Shown here: in pieces, positions 56,617 through 64,000 of the stretch
Numbering within the stretch: the stretch's first letter is position 1
Layout of the letters: every line of letters starts with the position of its first letter
Source of the DNA: Breviolum minutum Mf 1.05b.01
Lineage: Eukaryota; Sar; Dinophyceae; Suessiales; Symbiodiniaceae
Assembly: GCA_000507305.1 (NCBI GenBank)
Contig: DF241198.1
Coordinates: forward strand, 1-64,000
Direction: 5' to 3'
DNA: 64,000 nucleotides
Position numbers and translations under genes: made by a program
Notes under the pieces: generated by a model
What the model saw: the letters and a program-made list of their open reading frames with translations, nothing else
Database searches by the model: none
What the model was told of the DNA's origin: nothing

Positions 56617-57050
56617 TTGCGATGGGACTCCTGTTACTTAGGACACTCAGAATTGAAGCCGACTTGTCAGAACGTGGCTTGTGGTAGCCTCACCCTCAAT
56701 GGTGGCAAATGCCAGTGCACAGAAAGCAATTGTCCTGGAGGCTGCAATGATGTGGTCAATGTACCATCTCTGTGGGCAGGACACAGCCTGCTGCGTGGGA
56801 AACGGAGACGATGCAGCAGAAGGAGGCCATCCAAATTGCGCTCAGTGTGGCTGTGGCACGCAAGCACTACCACAAGCACTTCCACCAGCAGGAAGCTTCC
56901 ACGAAAGAAGCACACCTTCAAATTCTTGTGAATTGTCTCAATTGTCTCCCATTTCCTGCTGAAAGTTGAAAGCTGAATTGAAGCATGGACAACTTGAATG
57001 GTGGACGTCCAGGCCAACGAGTTGTGAGCTGGAGAAACTATGCATAGGTC
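56617..57050 (+). other. Unassigned region with overlapping open frames
   Basis: All three plus frames are open for 65 to 100 codons, one Cys-rich (NGGKCQCTESNCPGGCN) and one helical (MQQKEAIQIALSVAVARKHY). The helical frame is the more protein-like, but the evidence does not decide. Confidence 0.25.
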
Positions 57051-57212
57051 ATATTAATATAAGTTCTACGACAACAGCCACATGACACACCGGTATGATC
57101 CGGTATCAGGATGTTCCTTGCAATTGTGACTTAGTCAGACAAAAGACTGGCGTGGAAGGAAAAGCCAGAGCAGCAAGCATTTTTTGAATTCATTGCTCCA
57201 CCAAATACTTGT

Positions 57213-57515
57213 ATGTTTTCTTCCCTGAAGCGCTTTATGTTTTATTGGATGGCTATTGTGGTATTGTTGCTGCACCTTCATCCATGCAATGGTGAGACAT
57301 CCGAAATCAATCGAAATCCCCCCAAATGTGTGGATGATCCGATGATCGATGATGATCGTGCTAGAGCGATAGAGTGGTTTGAGGTCTTGGCTGAAGAGAG
57401 GGGCCGAGGGGCCAAATTCATGCGGTCAGCAACTCGAGGGGTGACCAGTTCTGGGAGTCACAAATTCATCGGGTGCTTTGGCAATAGGAAAAAGGTAGCA
57501 AAACAACGGAACTAG
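57213..57515 (+). CDS. Small possible secreted or membrane protein
   Basis: Open frame of 100 codons beginning MFSSLKRFMFYWMAIVVLLL, a basic then hydrophobic start typical of a signal peptide, with a plausible cleavage after HPCNG. The rest is charged: PMIDDDRARAIEWFEVLAEE, RGRGAKFMRSATRG, and a basic end FGNRKKVAKQ. It may be a first exon, since dinoflagellate genes are usually split. No family recognised. Confidence 0.45.
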   Translation: MFSSLKRFMFYWMAIVVLLLHLHPCNGETSEINRNPPKCVDDPMIDDDRARAIEWFEVLAEERGRGAKFMRSATRGVTSSGSHKFIGCFGNRKKVAKQRN

Positions 57516-58974
57516 GAATCTTATGTGGTAAGATGAGTCTAGAAAAAGGATGAAAAAAGCAGAAGGCAGGAGGCCAACCTGAACCTGCAATATTCAATAC
57601 CGAAGGCTTGATGTGGTTCTTGTCTACTCGCTTACCGTGCAGGTGGATTATGCAAGCTGTGCGATGACAAGCTTTCATGCTTTTGACCGGCTTGGAGTCT
57701 TTTTCCCGCTTTCACGGTGTTGGAATGGGCAAGCGGGGAAGGAACAGTGAACATCACTTGGCATTGAAAATGAAATCAAATACTGAGGGCGCTACACAGC
57801 CCCTGAAACTCCAAGGATGCCAAGGCATAATGATATACATCTCGACTGAATCTGTTTGCCATGACGCTATCATCCCATAGATATTACGTATCCCATCCTT
57901 TTGTGTTCCTTCACCCCTGGTGTTTCCGCAATACCTTTGTAAACAGAGTCTGACCTAAATGAGCGCTTTCAGTTTGGGTGTGACCCCCAGACCTTGGATG
58001 CCTTGGACATGTTTTCGTTAAGTACATTGCGATACAATGACTTCATTTGAGCATCTGGGTTCATGGGAGCTACACTCAATTTGCTCTGTGGCTAATGAGT
58101 CGCGTACAGTTAGTGTGCTCAGCGCCCTGCGCCGTTTCACCCCCTGATTTATGCCGCTCAGAAAAAGTTGTGCAGAGCGCAAAGAGTGCAACATCTCTGA
58201 GGCAAGTAGAAAGGTGTTCATGTGTCCATGCATCCGTGGCTGTCAGACCCAAACAGAGACAAATCGGCTGGTGGTCGTGACAACAATTGTTCATATCCGG
58301 ACGTGTTGGTTTGTTGAAGCTACCGGTAATTGGTGTTTCCCAAGAACTTTTTGGGGTTGACTTGACTGAATGATTTCTGTGGACTCGTGGATTCTACTAA
58401 AATCGTCCTAGCCATGCTTGAAACGTTTTCGGAGAGGAAGTATTCATCAACTTTGCCATGGAGCCTTGGCCATGCGTAGTGCCTGGATGTGCTGCATACA
58501 ACAATGCAGGTGTGGTTTGCTTTGGTTGGTTGGAAAAAGAATGATCAGACACAAAATATCATGGCCATCATGGTATCGGATCTTATCAAATTCTGTACCA
58601 GTGACTAGTGGATGTTTTCCATACTTCCTTTGCCAAGTCGCACTACTTGTAGCAGAGTTGGCATGAGTGAACCAGGACTGTTGGGATGTGAATCGACATG
58701 GTTTTGAACCGCCTCAGGAATACGGTTGATTGCTGAAGAGGAGCAGGTGCAAAGACGTGGAACAATGGTCACCATCCTTTGCATTTGATATAGCAATTAC
58801 ATGCAATTGTACTTACATCCCTGTATAGCCTGTATATTGCTAGATATATACGTACACATAGTATGCTCTAACAAGCAATATGAATATTTACCAATATGTT
58901 AAGCAGGATAGTTGCAAAATGAGTCTTTATCTTGCCCGAGCCATCATGTTTGAATTCACTTTGTTTTTCCTTTC

Positions 58975-59310
58975 CAGGAGATTGAGGCTCATACTTCGGA
59001 TGTTCCAAGTGAGCTTCACAGTTCAAAGGCCTGCAAATTGATGCCTTGCATGCTACGTAGATACGTTGCACTTTGCTGCATTGCTTTGGGCACTGCCACC
59101 GCAAAAAAAGACTATACATGACATGCACCTGTTTGTTTGGCAGGTTGCAATGATGCCATGGGTGATTGCAAAGGAGTGGCAGTTTGGTCGCTATTAGCAC
59201 AGAGTTTTCTTGATCTTGACGTGACGGAGTCAGATGATATACCAGTTGTTAGTGGCCAAGTCAAGATCATGAGTTCTTGGAGGACCAAGAGTGAATTGCT
59301 TTTCCATGAT
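58975..59310 (+). CDS. Two candidate exons, unknown
   Basis: After TTTCCAG the frame reads EIEAHTSDVPSELHSSKACK (58,977 on), and after TTTGGCAG the frame reads CNDAMGDCKGVAVWSLLAQS and FLDLDVTESDDIPVVSGQ (59,144 on). Both are coherent while alternative frames are interrupted. No domain recognised. Confidence 0.35.
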
Positions 59311-59339
59311 TTTGGATGTATCATGATGTATCATTGAGA

Positions 59340-60860
59340 TGCTAGCACAACATGTAGTACCACTTGACCAATATCAACAAACCGTGGGGAATTCTGATGG
59401 ACTTTGAACTGTGGCCAGGAAGTGGAGGTTGCGCCACACCTGCGAAGCAGTCCTCTTTCTGCCAGCAGGTCAATGTAGCAATGTAGCAATGTCATGTCGT
59501 CCGATGCTTCCATGCATGACTTGGACAGGTCAGCCAGCTCCCAACCGAGATGTACAGCACGGAGTGATGGGTTCGATCCTTGGAGGGTGCAGCAAACAAT
59601 AATGGAAATTGATGAATCCATCCTTGTCCTAATATAATGATGATGTTATTTTGTTCGTTTTGAGTACGAGTCCTTCAATATTCGCATCAATACTGCGACG
59701 GCCTCCACTCAAGAAATTGCATTCATTCATCACAAGACATACCAGACATCGCATCCAGCAACTAGATTTTGTTGACCAAGAGGAAGATGTTGGACTGTAC
59801 TGTTATTCTAAAAGCCTGCAAGGATGATAATGTCAGTTGTGTTCCGACTTTGTCATGGTGTGATTGCACCTTTGCGTTGTGTCACAAGCATGGACTTTGA
59901 GTGGCGGTCCGGCACTATTTTGCTCCAGTGTATGTAACACGCCATGATTTCATGGGCCATGCAGCCATGCAACAGCCAGTCAGTCTGACATAGCAAAAGA
60001 GGTAAGTCTACGAGAACTGCCATTGACATAGAGGTCGGTGGTATGAGCGCACATCATTGCACTTGTTGCACATCATAGACACTTGCCTGTTACACTAAGG
60101 CAAAGCAACTAATTTACTCATGTCGAAAAAAGACTTTGTCGAGCCAACCTAGTTCAGGACTAACAGGTGCATGATTGCTCCTCGCGTGGCGTAGTCTACA
60201 GTCCTGTAGTGTTTGGAGATACTAATGGTAATGATGATGTTTTAAATTTGAAGCCAGTTTATGCAGTGTGATGTCGAAGCAGCACACTTGCCAAATTTAA
60301 TTAACCCCTCTAGCTGATGTTGCATGCTTGCTGGTTGCTAGCTTGGCCTGATCCTTATGTCAAACTAGCAAGCGCTTGAAGTGAGAGTGAAGCTGGGCTG
60401 AATGCCATTCTCTTGATTCTCTTTATGGATTCTCTTGTCAGCTTTAAAGTCAAACATCCCTGAGTCCCCAATATCACTCCTTGTTCCCCTGCCTTTTGAG
60501 GCTGCTCTCCACAGAAGCTGTCAGTATTATAGACGTGCCTTGGGAGGCCAGGAAAAACCATGGGAAAACTGTGAAAAACTCGACTCGTCTCACCCCTGGA
60601 GGCCCGAAAAAGCAATATTATCCGAGTCACGCGCCAGTAGCTTATGCCTAATGTACAGAAGCTATGAGAAGCTCATGCTTTGGATTAGCAGGATGAACAT
60701 GGTGCAGAGACCTGATGGGATAAACTTTGTTCCCTGAACATTGTTTCAATCTCCTTAGAGAGTTGTTTGTAGTACTTTTGGTATACATGGCAGAAACTTG
60801 ACCACGGCAGAACCACAAAGATTTGAGACTGCTTTGAGGTGAGTCTTGCGATGAGTGTTC
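59340..60860. other. Spacer without recognised gene
   Basis: Only short, mutually overlapping frames with no motif. Moderately AT-rich; no repeat stands out. Confidence 0.4.
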
Positions 60861-60864
60861 GTCC

Positions 60865-62832
60865 CTGGAAGATTTCTACAAGGCTTTCATGTGGGAGACA
60901 CAGAAGAAAGTAGCTGCACTGGACAAAGTAATGTACAACAATTCTTTGCATGTCTTCGAATCTTTTAGATTGATTACATCGCCAGGACAACGACTTGGTT
61001 TTTCTACTGTTCTACGAGCGGAATCTGGTGTCACACCACGCTTACAAGGTGGGTTTGCACGTCTTTGCACATGCTTTTCTTTCTTGCGGCGCAGCTGCCA
61101 CTTCTCGGATCTGTCATCCAGGGTGCCATCGTCGCAGGCTTTCACGAGGTGTGATTGGAATCTGGGATCGATGTTGGAAGATGCTGAACGGGGTTGATGG
61201 ATGAGATCTTTGCAGTGAAGCAATGTGAAGTTAAATGTGTTTCATGATGTTTCATACGTTTTTCATATTTTTTTCAGAAAGTAGCACGAACAATGCACCG
61301 AATCATCACTCAAAGTCTCGTTTAGTGCAAAGCAAAGTCTGCCCTATGGATGAGCTTTGGTTCTCGTGGAGCGTTCGAGGCTTGCCAAGATCTTCGATGG
61401 TCCAGAGCAGCTAGACGGAATCTAATTTCAAATGTTCAATAGCAGAAAGACCTTTTGGTTCAGGACATGGTGCACAGATGTAGAAGGCATCCAGATGTGA
61501 GTGATGTGATAAAGAAGCACTGGCCAGTGTTCAAGTATTTGCAACCAGGGATGTTTGCTGGGATCCTTGCTGAGATTGTGAAGAGACGCAGAGGATAATA
61601 ACCCACAAGATAGGAACAGAATGGAACAGAAGTAAAGAGACATTTCCATACGTTTCCTATGCCACGTTTCCATATGTACATTTCCCATGCCGCGTGCCTA
61701 TGCACAGGACCACATGCTCCCTTCACTTCTGTGAAATTTAATGACAATAAGACCTATCTATGTTGGGTGTTATACAGGTGGTAGATCACCGGGACATCTG
61801 AGGTAGCTTGTGGTATCGTGGACATGGTTGAGGCGGCTGCTGCAAGTCTATTTGAATGTCCAAAATGAATACAGCTTGAGAAGCTCCGTCACCACGATGT
61901 CATTTTTCGTATAGGTCATAAACAGGTCATAATGATTGATATTCATTCATAATATGATTGCAAGCGTGAAGGGCAAGGGTGCAACGCCAAGATAGAATTA
62001 CAACATCTGTGCTCTGCTCAAACGAGATTCTGAGGACACAGACCATGCAGACCATACCAAAGGGCTAAAAGGGCCAAACTCCAAACCCACGAAACCCATC
62101 TCTTTAATTCTCATGTTTGGCATTGTTTAGCTATGTTTTGCTTATTGTTGACTCTCTTTCAAAAGTGGAACAGCATCTCAAATTGCCATAACATCTGACT
62201 GGTTTTGTTCCTTTCACGAAGCTTGCAGGATAAGTCTTATGCTGAGACATACATCGATCCCAAGACCGCTCCAGCTCACATTGCTGTTCGGGTTTGGGCC
62301 TAAGAAATGTTGATCAGCTTTGGTCAAGGCACGGCAGCATTTCGTTCATGCATTTTTTTCTATGTGTTTTCTCCGACGTCTCAGATATTTCTGGCTTGTT
62401 GGAATCGTGTTGTCAAGTTTTTTTAATGCCATTTTTCAGGAAATTTCCACTTAGATTCCGGATTTGGTAATTCTATAAGTACTCCGGCTGCATGATCATC
62501 AGGCTGGTGAGCCAGTGCCCTCGAAGCACGAGTGGATAAAGAAGCTATTGTCAAAGCCAGGTGACAAGGCACCCCGCCATGAATCGGATACGTTTCATGG
62601 TTGTTAGGGTGGCAGGGGAAGTAATTAGATTAATTTTTCTAACAAGTAACAAGTGTAGAGGTGTAATCATTTGAAATTGTTTTCAACATTTGTCTTTTTG
62701 CAATTTGTAGACTACTACAACTGTGCTGAACTTTTTTGGGGAGTTCACCATGGTGCAGGCCTTGATGCTGTGGCACCTGCACCAACAGCTGGCACCAAAC
62801 GAGGCTTTGCAACTGCAGAGTTGCACTGAAAA
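60865..62832 (+). CDS. Unrecognised multi-exon gene
   Basis: Coherent exon-like stretches on one strand: about 60,862-60,960 reads SLEDFYKAFMWETQKKVAAL; 60,986-61,048 reads NDLVFLLFYERNLVSHHAYK with a GTGGG donor; 61,441-61,595 reads LLVQDMVHRCRRHPDVSDVI and KKHWPVFKYLQPGMFAGILA; 62,222-62,302 reads LQDKSYAETYIDPKTAPAHI; 62,505-62,590 reads GEPVPSKHEWIKKLLSKPGD; 62,712-62,828 reads VLNFFGEFTMVQALMLWHLH. The composition is that of a soluble, mainly helical protein. I do not recognise it, and exon joining is not verified. Confidence 0.4.
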
Positions 62833-63435
62833 AGCAACAGGGGCGAGTTAAGGTCAAGGAGGACAAATATCTAGCGTATCTAGGTGGTGGTTGCAACTAT
62901 TTTTTTATTTTCATCCCAATTTTGGGGGAAAATGATCCAATTTGACGGGAAATATTTTTTTGAAATGGGTTGGTTCAACTAACCAACTAGATATTTATTT
63001 CATGCTTTTTTTTCACCTGACAGCCAGGATGGGTTTTTATACTGATACCCGGAAACACCTTTGTTTCAGCTGCTAAGCTTTGCAAAAAAAAACATCGGTT
63101 TGCCAGCTGGGCCAGCCGTTGCAGATCTCCATTGCAACAAAGGCCAGCACGGAAGTTTTTTGCCTGTGGCGTCCGAAAGTCTTTTGCTGTTTGATCTTTC
63201 CAAACCATTTTTTCCCAATATTTGCTGGCAAATGTATGCTTTGAAGATCTTTGAAGATTTTCATCGTCTGCAAGACTGTAGAAAGCAGACAAAATAAACC
63301 ACCAAACCGTTGGTTTCACACCGCCCTCAACCGCAGGAGGCCCAATTGCAAGCTCTGACATCAACGCACGAGGCCGCTGACTTGAGCGATTTAGATGTTC
63401 AGATTTGCATACTGTACACACCACGTCATAAGCAG

Positions 63436-63470
63436 ATATATATATATATGTATATATATTTTTTTTAAAG
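63436..63470. repeat. AT microsatellite and T run
   Basis: TATATATATATATGTATATATA followed by nine T, abbreviated here; simple sequence in a spacer. Confidence 0.85.
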
Positions 63471-63869
63471 TAGACCGTTTGGTATCATCATTATCAAAAC
63501 GTGTGACCCAAGTTTTCTTATATCGACCTGTGTCCAATTGCTTGTTTCATTGCCAATGAACAATATAGGTAGTTGTGGTAGCCAATCTGGCAACTGCCAC
63601 CGTGAAGACGGTCGAGTCCTTCCGTGTCAGGAGCCCTGCTCTCTTTCTCATATATTTCAATATAATATGCTGTTATGATGTGATAATGCCGAACTCATAA
63701 TATACAGTAGGTTTACTCTCAGCCCTGTCTTTCTTGAGGCAGCAGTCCAGCAACTGGTCTGGAAAAAGGAGGCTGGGTGACGATCCAAGCAGATTTGATT
63801 CTTTTATCTTCAGTATTGCTAGTATTCGCAAAGAGATACTACACACCGCCACTGTTTTGATCATGGGAG

Positions 63870-64000
63870 TAATACCAGCTGGCAGACCCAACAGGTTCCA
63901 TCGGACATCCCGGTGCCTCTAGAGACAAAGAGCAGCACCTCAAAGTTTGGGACCAAGATGTGGTTTGTGCCTCCAGGCAATCAATCTAATAGACAAATGA
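63870..64000 (+). CDS. Candidate exon running off the window
   Basis: One frame, open to the end, reads WQTQQVPSDIPVPLETKSST then KFGTKMWFVPPGNQSN. The other frames stop. It begins near an AG at 63,871 or 63,895. Partial and unrecognised. Confidence 0.35.

Overview
This is a eukaryotic nuclear window, most likely from a dinoflagellate (possibly Symbiodiniaceae-like; inferred, not proven). Coding sequence is split into many short exons separated by introns of 60 to 1000 bases, several donors look like GC or GA instead of GT (for example after the kinase HK residues near 5,628 and in the transporter near 50,081), and neighbouring genes run in long same-strand blocks. Nothing resembles a bacterial operon. 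Because genes are split, most exon edges below are judged by eye from reading frame, AG acceptors and protein motifs.

Layout. 1-3,954: sparse sequence with simple repeats. 3,955-10,320 (+): a protein kinase of CDPK/CAMK flavour with a 220-base TCA microsatellite in one intron and a 1.2-kb inverted-repeat transposon in another. 10,321-18,100 (+): spacer and unrecognised exons. 18,176-41,131: a mobile-element block set in a TACTACG-type satellite, with three runs of N. 41,509-64,000 (+): an EF-hand gene, an MMPL/RND-type transporter (43,388-51,067, the best resolved gene), a possible methyltransferase-like gene, an EF-hand-like gene, an alpha/beta hydrolase and several unrecognised genes.

The main discovery candidate is the 18-41 kb block. 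I read it as two related DNA transposons inserted in the satellite: a long copy (18,261-37,214, about 19 kb) and a 2.4-kb internally deleted copy (38,176-40,574). Both start with ATCCCCTCAACTAC and end with its near-perfect inverse; they share about 330 bases at one end and 300 at the other. The long copy is flanked on both sides by the octamer CTACTACG. It carries a minus-strand, multi-exon gene set including a candidate DDE transposase with zinc fingers and an exon with a GDGNC motif.

Inside these two copies, and nowhere else that I saw in the window, sit at least 26 short units of about 75 bases bounded by GGTCTA and TAGACC (often GGGTCTAAAATGG...CCATTTTAGACCC). The inverted ends supply GT...AG splice signals in either orientation, and at 21,356-21,424 removing the unit as a 69-base intron preserves the reading frame. 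They are therefore candidates for introner-type elements, or alternatively for repeated transposase-binding sites that have been recruited as splice sites.
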